Program-made: the position numbers and the translations under genes
Notes under the pieces: generated by a model
Told to the model about the DNA's origin: nothing
Database searches by the model: none
Seen by the model: only the letters and a program-made list of their open reading frames with translations
From: an uncultured Spirochaetaceae bacterium
Lineage (GTDB): Bacteria; Spirochaetota; Spirochaetia; Sphaerochaetales; Sphaerochaetaceae
Assembly: GCA_944389985.1 (NCBI GenBank)
Contig: CALXON010000016.1
Coordinates: 1-9,752, forward strand
Length of the DNA: 9,752 bases
Direction: 5' to 3'
In this document: positions 1 to 7,095 of the stretch, piece after piece
Position numbering within the stretch: position 1 is the stretch's first letter
Layout: each line of letters opens with the position of its first letter

Positions 1-240
1 CTTCCATCACCTGTCTATATTCTATCGCAAAACGCTTCTGTACGATATCATGTTAAGAGTAAATCTTCGCCTCCGAAATAAGTGTTCCTCTTCTAAGCAA
101 CCGAGAGGGCTGCTAAAATTAATGAGAAAATACAGTAGCTGCTGGAATAAATCCTGAAAGCGCATTATTTCTAAGCTGATGATGGTCTCCAGATGATAGC
201 CAGATTCCGAAAACTTGCTTCGCTACTCTCTGTATATAAG
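1..240. other. Stretch without a recognisable gene
   Basis: I see no gene here. Two plus-strand frames are open from the window edge: one stops near position 81 (about 26 residues) and one near 157 (about 51 residues). On the minus strand one frame is open for about 40 residues from near 240. None has a ribosome binding site, a start in the right place or a sequence I recognise. The stretch looks richer in A+T than the genes to its right. It lies downstream of the tRNA gene, a common place for decayed integrated DNA, but nothing here (integrase, direct repeat of the tRNA end) shows that happened. Confidence 0.5.
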
Positions 241-245
241 AAATA

Positions 246-273
246 AGGAGCGGCTCCTTGGATTACCGCTCCT
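246..273 (-). terminator. Probable terminator of the tRNA transcript
   Basis: An 8-bp perfect stem (AGGAGCGG at 246-253 with CCGCTCCT at 266-273) encloses a 12-nt loop. Read on the minus strand it is followed by TTATTTCTTATATA, a T-rich but broken tail, so a tRNA transcript would meet it about 45 nt after the mature 3' end. On the plus strand no T run follows, so the orientation is fairly clear. A competing palindrome (AAGGAGC, one base, GCTCCTT at 245-259) shares the left arm. The imperfect tail makes this a moderate call. Confidence 0.5.
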
Positions 274-317
274 CGCTTCAAAGAATAAGGCTTTGTATCA
301 CCTTCTTTGTGTGTTAA

Positions 318-390
318 TGGGCCCAGCTGGATTTGAACCGGCGACCCAAGGATTATGAGTCCTTTGCTCTAACCGCTGAGCTATAGGCCC
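318..390 (-). tRNA. tRNA-Ile2, anticodon CAT (lysidine type)
   Basis: A full cloverleaf folds from the minus strand. The acceptor stem is GGGCCTA (384-390) with TGGGCCC (319-325), including one U-G pair; the discriminator is A and CCA is not encoded. The D arm is GCTC/GAGC, and the anticodon stem AAGGA/TCCTT carries the loop CTCATAA. The T loop is TTCAAAT. CAT could mean Met or Ile2, but the body closely follows E. coli tRNA-Ile2, sharing the loop, the GGTTAGAGCA segment and GGTCGC in the variable arm. Known Ile2 tRNAs read AUA after TilS converts the wobble C to lysidine. The T stem (GCCGG with CCAGC) has one C-A mismatch at pair 51-63, where E. coli has U-A. Confidence 0.9.
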
Positions 391-407
391 TTAAAACATC
401 GTTCTGT

Positions 408-437
408 ACTTTAGCAAGGAAAATACATCGTAGTCAA
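408..437 (-). promoter_or_regulatory. Promoter for the tRNA gene
   Basis: On the minus strand, TTGACT (432-437) is a near-consensus -35 box. TAAAGT (408-413) is a -10 box after an 18-bp spacer, preceded by TGC, which gives the TGN extended -10 form. Transcription would begin near 401, about 11 nt before the mature tRNA 5' end. This suits a stable-RNA gene transcribed alone. Confidence 0.6.
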
Positions 438-477
438 CATACACTGAATAATGAATATGTCCAAAAGGATGGCACTT

Positions 478-501
478 TGTTATAATCCCCTCTGGAGGAG
501 G
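478..501 (+). promoter_or_regulatory. Extended -10 promoter and ribosome binding site of the housekeeping operon
   Basis: A perfect TATAAT at 481-486 is preceded by TGT (478-480), an extended -10 element. No good -35 is seen at 16-18 bp; the best, TGTCCA at 458-463, matches 3 of 6. The start of transcription would fall near 493, right at the strong Shine-Dalgarno GGAGGAGG (494-501), which is 5 nt from the ATG at 507. The leader would therefore be only about 14 nt, leaving no room for a leader-based control element. Confidence 0.65.
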
Positions 502-506
502 AAAAT

Positions 507-1073
507 ATGGTATCAAGAGACAAAGCTCTGGAGCTTTTCAGAAAATACAACAAATCAGAAAGCCTTTATCACCACGCACTTGAAGTGGAAGCTGTCATGA
601 GAGAGGCTGCCGCAAAATCCGGAGAGGATCAGGACTACTGGGGGATTGTCGGTCTTCTTCACGATATCGACTGGGAGATGTTCCCGGAAGAACATTGCAA
701 GAAGGCTCCTGAGCTCCTGAAGGAGATAGACCTTCCTGATGACATGATCCATGCCATCTGTTCCCATGGATACGGACTTGTGACGGATATCCAGCCCGAA
801 AGGCAGATGGAGAAGATGCTCTACACCATCGATGAGCTTTCAGGTCTTGTCCATGCGACAGCACTCATGAGACCGGAGAAGATGAAAGGAATAACGGTCA
901 AGTCCGTGAAGAAGAAATGGAAGGAGAAATCCTTTGCCGCAGGTGTTAACAGGGAAGTCATCTCAAAAGGTGCGGAGATGCTCAACATGGACATCTCTGA
1001 GCTCATACAGCTCACAATCGACGGCATGACAAAAGTCGCGGCGGAAACAGGACTATGGCCGGCAGAAGGCTGA
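507..1073 (+). CDS. HD-domain hydrolase (HDIG-type), predicted
   Basis: The 188-residue protein has the layout of a small stand-alone HD-domain metal-dependent phosphohydrolase. Visible ligands are His22/His23 in the first helix, the His52-Asp53 doublet in GLLHDIDW, further histidines at 82 and 87, and Asp109 in the IDELSGLVHA segment, giving the H...HD...D pattern. Known members remove phosphate from nucleotides or similar compounds; the substrate of this subgroup is not known to me. There is no signal peptide or membrane segment, so it should be cytoplasmic. The start is well set by the GGAGGAGG site 5 nt upstream. It is the first gene of a four-gene operon and its end overlaps the transporter gene by 19 nt. 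Nothing in the operon reveals its substrate. Confidence 0.85.
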   Translation: MVSRDKALELFRKYNKSESLYHHALEVEAVMREAAAKSGEDQDYWGIVGLLHDIDWEMFPEEHCKKAPELLKEIDLPDDMIHAICSHGYGLVTDIQPERQMEKMLYTIDELSGLVHATALMRPEKMKGITVKSVKKKWKEKSFAAGVNREVISKGAEMLNMDISELIQLTIDGMTKVAAETGLWPAEG

Positions 1074-1945
1074 AGGACATACATAAAGGAATCATATGCA
1101 TACTCATCTCGGCATCAAGCTTTGCCGTGATGAATATGCTTGTCCGTCTTTCAGGAGATGTTCCATCACTTCAGAAAAGCTTCTTCCGCAATGCTGTAGC
1201 GGCAGTTTTCGCTCTGGTGATCATACTGAAAGAACGTCATGAGACCTCTGTAGACAGAAAGAACATTCCTCTTCTGATACTGCGCTCTCTTCTGGGAACG
1301 GTAGGGGTTGTGTGCAATTTCTATGCTGTGGATCATCTGATGCTCTCAGATGCGACAATGCTCAACAAGCTCTCACCTTTCTTCACACTCATCTGCAGTG
1401 CAATATTCCTGAAAGAGAAAGTCAGTCTGAAGGAAATCCTTATAGTCATAGGCGCCTTCACCGGCAGCCTTTTCATCATCAAACCATCATTCTCGAACGC
1501 GGACTTCGCAGTCTCCCTGATAGGACTTCTCGGAGGACTTGGAGCCGGGAGTGCATATGCATGTGTCAGAGCACTTGGAAAGCGAGGAGAGAAAGGCCCT
1601 GTGATAGTCCTTTTCTTCTCTGCCTTCTCTTGCCTTGCCACCCTGCCCTCGATTCTCTTCTTCTACAGCCCGATAACTGCAGCACAGACCGGCCTGCTTT
1701 TGCTTGCAGGTCTTTTCGCAGCCTTCGGTCAGTTCGCGATAACGGCAGCCTACTCTTTCGCTCCTGCACGAAAGATCTCCGTATATGATTATTCCCAGGT
1801 CATATTCTCAGCACTTCTGGGATACATCGCATTCGCACAGATTCCTGACTACCTCAGCTTCATAGGCTATTTCATCATAATACTCATGGCAGTACTGATG
1901 TTCCTGCTGCAGAAAAGCCTTGAAAATAAGATGGGCAATCAGTAA
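1055..1945 (+). CDS. EamA/DMT-family membrane transporter
   Basis: This 296-residue, very hydrophobic protein has the form of a drug/metabolite transporter with two EamA repeats (about residues 9-138 and 152-286) and about ten membrane segments. The first repeat opens with KGIICILISASSFAVMN and holds an Arg-Asn in FFRNAVA, as is usual for the family. The second ends in a hydrophobic helix and a short basic tail. Such proteins export or import small metabolites across the inner membrane; the substrate cannot be read from sequence. The ATG lies inside the end of the preceding gene and only a weak purine stretch (GGAAACAGG, 1043-1051) precedes it, so translation is probably coupled. The next gene begins 10 nt after its stop. 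Confidence 0.88.
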   Translation: MAGRRLKDIHKGIICILISASSFAVMNMLVRLSGDVPSLQKSFFRNAVAAVFALVIILKERHETSVDRKNIPLLILRSLLGTVGVVCNFYAVDHLMLSDATMLNKLSPFFTLICSAIFLKEKVSLKEILIVIGAFTGSLFIIKPSFSNADFAVSLIGLLGGLGAGSAYACVRALGKRGEKGPVIVLFFSAFSCLATLPSILFFYSPITAAQTGLLLLAGLFAAFGQFAITAAYSFAPARKISVYDYSQVIFSALLGYIAFAQIPDYLSFIGYFIIILMAVLMFLLQKSLENKMGNQ

Positions 1946-1955
1946 TCTCAAAGCT

Positions 1956-2498
1956 ATGCGCATTACTGGCGGCAAATATCTGAGACGGCAGATAATCTGT
2001 CCTCCGGGAATCATACGCCCGGCCATGGACATGATGAGAGAGTCCCTTTTCTCAATCCTCGGTGATATCGAAGGAGTGTCTTTCCTCGACCTTTTCTCAG
2101 GATCGGGCTGTGTCGCGATAGAAGCGGCCTCAAGAGGAGCGGAGCCTGTGCATCTTGTGGAGATGGACAGGGGGAAGAAGGAGACGATAGAGAAGAATCT
2201 CTCATTCGTGACGGAGAGTCACAGGCTTTTCATGATGGATGCATTCAGATTCATCTCCTCTACCCCGTACAAGTACTCTGTCGTATACGCAGATCCTCCA
2301 TTCCCTATGGAGAACAAGATAAGACTTGCCGAGGAATGCAGCAGATCCAGAATCATAAAAGAGAAAGGAATGTTCATCATCCATCTGCCTGCTGAGGAGA
2401 GAAAGCTCTGGCCGGATGATGTTGAGAATCTGCATCTGACAGATGAGAGAAAATACGGAAGATCTGTTCTTCTGTTCTACAGACCTGTGGAGGAATAA
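1956..2498 (+). CDS. rsmD: 16S rRNA (guanine966-N2)-methyltransferase RsmD
   Basis: RsmD transfers a methyl group from S-adenosylmethionine to the N2 of G966 (E. coli numbering) in 16S rRNA during 30S assembly. The 180-residue protein shows the family marks in order: the start MRITGGKYLRRQ, the RPAMDMMRESLFSIL segment (21-35), the SAM-binding motif DLFSGSG (45-51), an acidic residue ending strand 2 (HLVEMD, 66-71), and the catalytic DPPF (113-116). The length is normal for the family. I chose the ATG at 1956 because homologs begin with this MRI-type sequence; a TTG at 1920 would add 12 residues and overlap the transporter gene. No clear Shine-Dalgarno precedes 1956, so coupling to the transporter stop 10 nt upstream is likely. 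It is the third gene of the operon. Confidence 0.92.
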   Translation: MRITGGKYLRRQIICPPGIIRPAMDMMRESLFSILGDIEGVSFLDLFSGSGCVAIEAASRGAEPVHLVEMDRGKKETIEKNLSFVTESHRLFMMDAFRFISSTPYKYSVVYADPPFPMENKIRLAEECSRSRIIKEKGMFIIHLPAEERKLWPDDVENLHLTDERKYGRSVLLFYRPVEE

Positions 2499-2502
2499 GG
2501 AA

Positions 2503-3294
2503 ATGACAATAGACAATGACAATGTTGCTTACAGAGATTACTATGTCAGAGCCAGTGATACTGACATGTTCTACCATGCAACGGTACCCTTCTATTTCTC
2601 AGCCATTCAGGAGATGGGAGGAGAACACGCAGCAGAGCTCGGTATCTCAATAGAAGACCTCCAGAGAGAAAGGAACTGGACCTGGGTCATAACAAGGACG
2701 AGAGTCAAATTCTTCGGAACCTCTTCCTGGCGTGACACAGTGAATCTCGTGACATGGCCACAGCAGCCATACAGGCTCCACTGCCCCCGTGTTGTTGAAG
2801 GGTTCCTCAACAATGAGAAGCTCTTTGAGGCCATGACGCTCTGGGCAGTGATCGATCTGGAAAGGAAAAGACCTGTAAGACCAGCAGAGGTCATGAGCGA
2901 CATACCTCCGGCCCCGGCAGATAAGTATTTCATTGATCCGGAGATCGGAAAGATCATGAAGTATACGGATGCGGAGAAGCTCCGTGAGTATCCTATATAC
3001 AGACCTGAACCGGAATACTACGACATCGATTACAACAAGCATGTGAACAATGTTGTCTACCTAAGGTGGATAATGGAAGCCATGGATGAGGACATCCTCA
3101 AGGCATACAGGCCTTCAATGATCGATGTACAGTGGGAACACCAGACATTCAGCCATGACAACATCTACGGACAGACAGCCCTGACCTGTGATGACGGAGA
3201 GAAGCTCTCATTCGTACACAGAATCATGAAGGAAGAGTACGGCAAGGATGACACAGTCCTATTTGAGGCATGTTCCGAATGGGTGAAGAAGTGA
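2503..3294 (+). CDS. Acyl-ACP thioesterase (FatA/FatB-like)
   Basis: This enzyme hydrolyses acyl-acyl carrier protein to free fatty acid and ACP in the cytoplasm, ending or diverting fatty acid synthesis. The 263 residues form two hotdog halves. The first carries SDTDMFYHATVPFYFSAIQE (18-37). The second carries the catalytic D-x-N-x-H-V-N-N motif (Asp176, Asn178, His180, Asn182-183) and a Glu at 212 in VQWEHQTF, in the place of the active-site Glu of plant FatB. I chose the ATG at 2503: GGAGG at 2489-2493 sits 9 nt upstream and the protein then begins at the hotdog fold. An ATG at 2443 would overlap rsmD by 56 nt and add 20 unrelated residues. Chain-length preference cannot be read. It is the last gene of the operon and a terminator follows 26 nt after its stop. 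Confidence 0.88.
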   Translation: MTIDNDNVAYRDYYVRASDTDMFYHATVPFYFSAIQEMGGEHAAELGISIEDLQRERNWTWVITRTRVKFFGTSSWRDTVNLVTWPQQPYRLHCPRVVEGFLNNEKLFEAMTLWAVIDLERKRPVRPAEVMSDIPPAPADKYFIDPEIGKIMKYTDAEKLREYPIYRPEPEYYDIDYNKHVNNVVYLRWIMEAMDEDILKAYRPSMIDVQWEHQTFSHDNIYGQTALTCDDGEKLSFVHRIMKEEYGKDDTVLFEACSEWVKK

Positions 3295-3320
3295 TCTGAG
3301 GTCACGGATATATCCTGACA

Positions 3321-3344
3321 ACAGCTCCTACGGGGGCTGTTTTT
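3321..3344 (+). terminator. Rho-independent terminator of the housekeeping operon
   Basis: ACAGCTCC (3321-3328) pairs with GGGGCTGT (3333-3340) over 8 bp with one U-G pair, closed by the very stable UACG tetraloop (3329-3332). A run of five T (3340-3344) follows. It sits 26 nt after the thioesterase stop. Confidence 0.9.
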
Positions 3345-3377
3345 AGTAAAAAGTCCTGTCCATTGCTGAACAGGACT
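3345..3377 (-). terminator. Rho-independent terminator of the sugar-uptake operon
   Basis: AGTCCTGT (3352-3359) and ACAGGACT (3370-3377) form a perfect 8-bp stem with a 10-nt loop. Read on the minus strand, the stem runs straight into TTTTTACT, the T tail. It lies about 20 nt beyond the stop of the binding-protein gene, so the two converging operons each have their own terminator, only a few bases apart. Confidence 0.85.
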
Positions 3378-3397
3378 GGATGAAAGGAGATGCCGTA

Positions 3398-4714
3398 TTA
3401 ATTCATCTCAGCAAGGATATAATCAATCATATCCACTGCTTCAGCTGCTGCTGACTCAACTGCTGAAGAGTCATATGCAACTTTCTCGACCGCATCATTG
3501 AGAACCTTGACTATCTCTGAATTGCCGGACAGGGCATTTCTGTAAAGTCCCTGATTCTCCTGAGCATACTGTGTGGCCTTTATGATCTCAGCATCAATGA
3601 GACCTTCCTCCTCACAAAGCTGCTGGATGGAATCCACAGGAGGTACAGAACGCACATCACCGAGAATAAGACCGGCTTCCGGATTGTTGAAGAAGTAGTT
3701 CAGGAACTTCGCAGCCTCTTCCTTGTTCTTGCTGGCAGATGATATGCAGAGAAGCTGTGATGGTGTGATGATGAGTCCTGTGTTCTTAGCATCCTCAAGT
3801 ACAGGAAGAATGAATACACCCATCTCATTTCCTGGAGCCATATCGCTGGTTACTGCACTGTAGAGACTTGTCCACGAGAACTCACAGACGATGTTACCCT
3901 GCAGCCAGTCAGGATTTGTCCATACTGAATTGAGGAATACGTTTCCTTCCTGGATTGGAACCACTACTCCATCAGCATAAAGGGATGCGATATATGTAAG
4001 TACCTCTACAAGATTCTCCGTTGTGAATCCTCTTGTATAATCATCCTGAATGAGCTGGTTGCCTGTCCTCTGTACAAGATATGGAAGAAGGACGAACTCA
4101 GTCATATCAACAGTATCCGCATTGAAGAAATACTTCTCAGGATCCTGCTGGTGTACTGTCATTCCGATGTCATGGAAATCTTTCCATGTCCACTTTGTAT
4201 CAAGGGAAGTTGGAATACCGAACTGCTCCGCAAGAGTTCTGTTTATGATTGCCGTTCTTGCATTGACTCCGGTAGGAAGTCCGATAAGCTCTCCGTTGTA
4301 TGTTCCATTGTCAGCAAGGAACTGCGGATCGAATCCTGAGATATCGAGAACATTGCCATACTGTGTGATTTCCTCGAAGAATCTGTTTCCATCAGCTGTG
4401 AAATCTCCCATCCATGGTGGATTGAGCTGGACGATATCGGCAACAGTACCGCCTGCAAGCTGTGTGGCTATCATTTCCCTCTGGCTCTGTCCTCTGTATT
4501 CAGCAGAGATCGTCACGCCGGGATTCTCAGCCATGTATTTGTCAATCACTTCGATTGTTGCCTTATGTCTGACATCATTTCCCCACCAGGAAAACCTTAA
4601 ATTCACAGATCCATCTGAAACGCCGGCTTTCTCTGCTGATCCACTTGCCAGTACAGGAGTAACAGCAAGAGCAACAAGCAGGATGGCTGCTAAAATGGTT
4701 CTACCTTTTCTCAT
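3398..4714 (-). CDS. ABC transporter sugar-binding protein (periplasmic, CUT1 type)
   Basis: This is the extracytoplasmic receptor of a carbohydrate ABC transporter (family 1 solute-binding protein). The 438-residue precursor has a basic start (MRKGR), a hydrophobic core and a Val-Leu-Ala site with cleavage predicted after Ala23. No lipobox Cys follows, so it should be free in the periplasm. The mature part shows family features: LRFSWWGNDVRHKATIEVID, a lobe with QLAGGTVADIVQLNPPWMGD, and a late EAAKFLNYFFNNPEAG segment. The ATG at 4714 is preferred: AAGGAGG (4723-4729) lies 8 nt upstream, whereas a TTG at 4720 would be only 2 nt away. It lies 26 nt after the lyase gene. Its cognate permease is probably the divergent gene beginning at 9652. 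The substrate is unproven; the neighbours suggest pectin-derived oligosaccharides. Confidence 0.92.
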   Translation of the reverse strand: MRKGRTILAAILLVALAVTPVLASGSAEKAGVSDGSVNLRFSWWGNDVRHKATIEVIDKYMAENPGVTISAEYRGQSQREMIATQLAGGTVADIVQLNPPWMGDFTADGNRFFEEITQYGNVLDISGFDPQFLADNGTYNGELIGLPTGVNARTAIINRTLAEQFGIPTSLDTKWTWKDFHDIGMTVHQQDPEKYFFNADTVDMTEFVLLPYLVQRTGNQLIQDDYTRGFTTENLVEVLTYIASLYADGVVVPIQEGNVFLNSVWTNPDWLQGNIVCEFSWTSLYSAVTSDMAPGNEMGVFILPVLEDAKNTGLIITPSQLLCISSASKNKEEAAKFLNYFFNNPEAGLILGDVRSVPPVDSIQQLCEEEGLIDAEIIKATQYAQENQGLYRNALSGNSEIVKVLNDAVEKVAYDSSAVESAAAEAVDMIDYILAEMN

Positions 4715-4740
4715 ATTCAAATCCTCCTTCTGGAATATTT

Positions 4741-7047
4741 TCAGATAAGGTTGTTCTCCAGGGCCGCCGTATAGTACCGCAGGAGAGGAATCAGAGTCTG
4801 CGCAAATCTCTTTGGACCAACAGGGCAGTTATAAATGACCGTATGAGCGTCTCTCTTGATCTTCGAGAAATCATAGATAGGAGGATTGTTCTCTCTTGTT
4901 ATCCACGAGAACATTCCAAGACCTTTTTCAAGATACCTGATATCCCCTGTAAGCTCATACCCTATTTCCAGCGTCTCAAGAACCATACCGTTCAGATTCT
5001 GATACCTGATTGACGGATGCATCTTTCCGAGGAACATATCGAGTCGGGTGTTATAGCAGTTCTCCACAATGTCATCAATGACAGTAAGAAGCGTCTGCCT
5101 GATATCCTCTCTCTGGTCAAGCTTGTAGTAGCTGTAAAGCCCTCCGATACCGACCTGCATCATGAATGGAACCCTGTCCATATAATTGTCAGGATACGGA
5201 CTTGTCCATGTTCCATAGAGGCGTGCCCATTCAATATATGTCTTCACGATCGGAAGACAGTCTTCCTTCCATTTCTCATCGTGAGTCTCTGCATAAAGAT
5301 CGACAAAGTTTCTCAAAGCCCAGCCTATCTCACGGGGTTCCACCATTCCCGGCTTGTTATAGATAGGCAGCTTCACCAGCTCCTCAAGCTTCTCTCCTAT
5401 TGTCATGGCTGTGTCATAAGCTTCCCTGTACCCCGTCAGATGGTAGTAATCCAGGAAGCCCTGTACCCATTGATGGCTTGGAACCATCTGTCCTGATACA
5501 TGATTGACACTATGGGTATAAAGCAGACCTTCATGATATGGAGACTCGCTGAAATGACAATAATCAACATCCATCCAGTGGCGTACTGCAGCCTGGGCAT
5601 AATCGAAGTATCTCCGGTCTCCTGACCGTACAAACATGACAATGAAGTCATGTATCATGTCATATTCATTGTTGATCCAGATATCCCGCCCAAGACTGCG
5701 ACCCTGCTTGCTGTACTCCCATTCAGGGCAATCTCCGAAGTTGAGGAAACCCAGACCTTTCGCACGCGAATCGACAAAACGATACAGGAATCTTTCTGTG
5801 ACGGGATCGAAAAGTTCGCTCACCTCTTTTCCGAAAGATCCAGCAGCGATGAATTCAGATGAAGGGCTGCACCCCACCGGAGGCATCTCAAATGTCAGGA
5901 GCTGATCGATAACCTCATGGTCCGAGGCATCTCCATCCATACAGAAAATGAAGAATCTTGAAGTCTTCTGTACTCCCTGAGGAAATTCTATCGGCTCATA
6001 GTCATCCGGATAGAATGAAAGACTGATACTTTTCTGATCAGCAGACAGGGCTTTCGGAAAATTCTGATATGCCTGATATATCTCTGTTCCGATCAGCTGA
6101 CGGCCCGTCTTCCATGTACAACCGAAAGTCGAGAACATAACCTCGGGGAACATCTCATTTGGTGTCTCAAGAATCGTATCAGCAGAAACAGAGGCACTGA
6201 CCACGCCATCCGCATCAGCCTCGGTTGCATGAAAATTGAAACTGGAAGTATAGAGCTTCTTGACCGTATCCTTATCTCTTTCCGGTATGATCCTGAAGGA
6301 AAGTCCGTGAAGAACCTCTCTCGGATAAGCGTCATCATATTTCAATCCGGCCTGTTCATTGTTTATCGTGAGCGCCGACTTATGACTCTGCCGTGATCTT
6401 TCCGTATTTATTATCTGATACTCCGCTTCGATATACTCCGTACCTGCCCAGAATCTGATGCGGAATATGTAATCAAACCAGCTCCTGCCGGAGACATCAG
6501 TATGTCTGCCATGGGTGCTCAGTGAGACAAAGAGAGGACCAGTCTCTTCCACCTGCCACCCATCATCTCCGACAAGGGCCGCATATTCGGACTCTCCATC
6601 AGAGATGAACGGTCCTTCTGTTACGGCAACAGTCCTGCCTTCTCTGATGATTCTTTCAATGATGCCATTTCCTGAGGCACCAAGCTCAACGGATATAAGC
6701 CCGTTATCAAGGATGATACCGGACTCTGCTGTCTTCTCAACCGCTACAGCATGATATGTGATCTCTGGACGATTCACGCCGACTGATGGACTTTCAGTGA
6801 ATCTGAACTCCGTGTTGTGGTTTGCTCTGAAAGATGCAAGAAACCTCAGGACAAGATATCTTATGGATCCATCGTCATGACAAGAAGTTATGACAGGCTG
6901 GAAAGGATAGATGTTCTCTCCGTCCGTAAGTACATTTCTGCATATTGAATCCGGAAAAAGCTCTCCTTTGCAGAAAGGGAGCATCACTGATACAGGCTGT
7001 GCTTTCCTGTCATATCTTGATACGGTCTCGAAGCAAATGGACTTCAT
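4741..7047 (-). CDS. YetA/PcRGLX-like protein, exo-rhamnogalacturonan lyase family
   Basis: The 768-residue protein matches the three-part layout of the YetA/PcRGLX group: an N-terminal RIFT-barrel-like part (about 1-90), a central beta-sandwich (about 95-390) and a C-terminal alpha/alpha toroid (about 405-768). Telling segments are MLPFCKGELFP (22-32), DDGSIRYLVLRF (58-69), the Trp/Asp-rich stretch from NFGDCPEW (436) to EYDMIHDF (461-468), and HSVNHVSG with SHQWVQGF (512-531). The fungal member PcRGLX is an exolytic lyase on rhamnogalacturonan I; B. subtilis YetA is the bacterial reference. I do not assign catalytic residues. No signal peptide is present, so it should act in the cytoplasm on imported oligosaccharides. 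Its ATG has no Shine-Dalgarno sequence. Family confidence is good; the exact substrate is inferred. Confidence 0.8.
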   Translation of the reverse strand: MKSICFETVSRYDRKAQPVSVMLPFCKGELFPDSICRNVLTDGENIYPFQPVITSCHDDGSIRYLVLRFLASFRANHNTEFRFTESPSVGVNRPEITYHAVAVEKTAESGIILDNGLISVELGASGNGIIERIIREGRTVAVTEGPFISDGESEYAALVGDDGWQVEETGPLFVSLSTHGRHTDVSGRSWFDYIFRIRFWAGTEYIEAEYQIINTERSRQSHKSALTINNEQAGLKYDDAYPREVLHGLSFRIIPERDKDTVKKLYTSSFNFHATEADADGVVSASVSADTILETPNEMFPEVMFSTFGCTWKTGRQLIGTEIYQAYQNFPKALSADQKSISLSFYPDDYEPIEFPQGVQKTSRFFIFCMDGDASDHEVIDQLLTFEMPPVGCSPSSEFIAAGSFGKEVSELFDPVTERFLYRFVDSRAKGLGFLNFGDCPEWEYSKQGRSLGRDIWINNEYDMIHDFIVMFVRSGDRRYFDYAQAAVRHWMDVDYCHFSESPYHEGLLYTHSVNHVSGQMVPSHQWVQGFLDYYHLTGYREAYDTAMTIGEKLEELVKLPIYNKPGMVEPREIGWALRNFVDLYAETHDEKWKEDCLPIVKTYIEWARLYGTWTSPYPDNYMDRVPFMMQVGIGGLYSYYKLDQREDIRQTLLTVIDDIVENCYNTRLDMFLGKMHPSIRYQNLNGMVLETLEIGYELTGDIRYLEKGLGMFSWITRENNPPIYDFSKIKRDAHTVIYNCPVGPKRFAQTLIPLLRYYTAALENNLI

Positions 7048-7079
7048 GGAAAAATGGTAGCATCGCCATAAAGAGCCAT
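7044..7079 (-). other. 11-codon reading frame overlapping the lyase start
   Basis: In the 48-nt gap between the kinase stop and the lyase start, an ATG at 7077-7079 opens a frame reading MALYGDATIFP. Its TGA (7044-7046) overlaps the lyase ATG (7045-7047) as ATGA. The lyase itself has only pyrimidine-rich sequence before its start, so ribosomes finishing this frame could re-start on the lyase. Only a weak purine stretch (GAGAA) lies before the small frame. It may be chance. Confidence 0.3.
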
Positions 7080-7095
7080 GTGTTCTCAGTTTCTA

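Noticed and set aside
318..390. Reading the CAT-anticodon tRNA as an elongator or initiator tRNA-Met
   Set aside because: The body matches tRNA-Ile2 closely and lacks the three consecutive G-C pairs of initiators in the anticodon stem.
1920..1955. A TTG start that would lengthen RsmD by 12 residues
   Set aside because: It overlaps the transporter gene, and the extra residues do not resemble family members, which begin at the MRI-type sequence encoded from 1956.
2443..2502. An ATG that would lengthen the thioesterase by 20 residues
   Set aside because: It overlaps rsmD by 56 nt, while 2503 has a GGAGG site at a normal distance and starts at the hotdog fold.
4050..4748. A long open frame (232 residues) on the plus strand
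   Set aside because: It lies wholly opposite the binding-protein gene, has no recognisable domain and no ribosome binding site; it is a shadow of that gene.
5017..5496. A 159-residue open frame on the plus strand
   Set aside because: It is opposite the lyase gene, shows no domain and follows from the codon pattern of the real gene.
7048..7080. A terminator between the kinase and lyase genes (TGG...CCA followed by TTTTT)
   Set aside because: The possible stem is only about 4-5 bp and weak; it would not reliably stop transcription.
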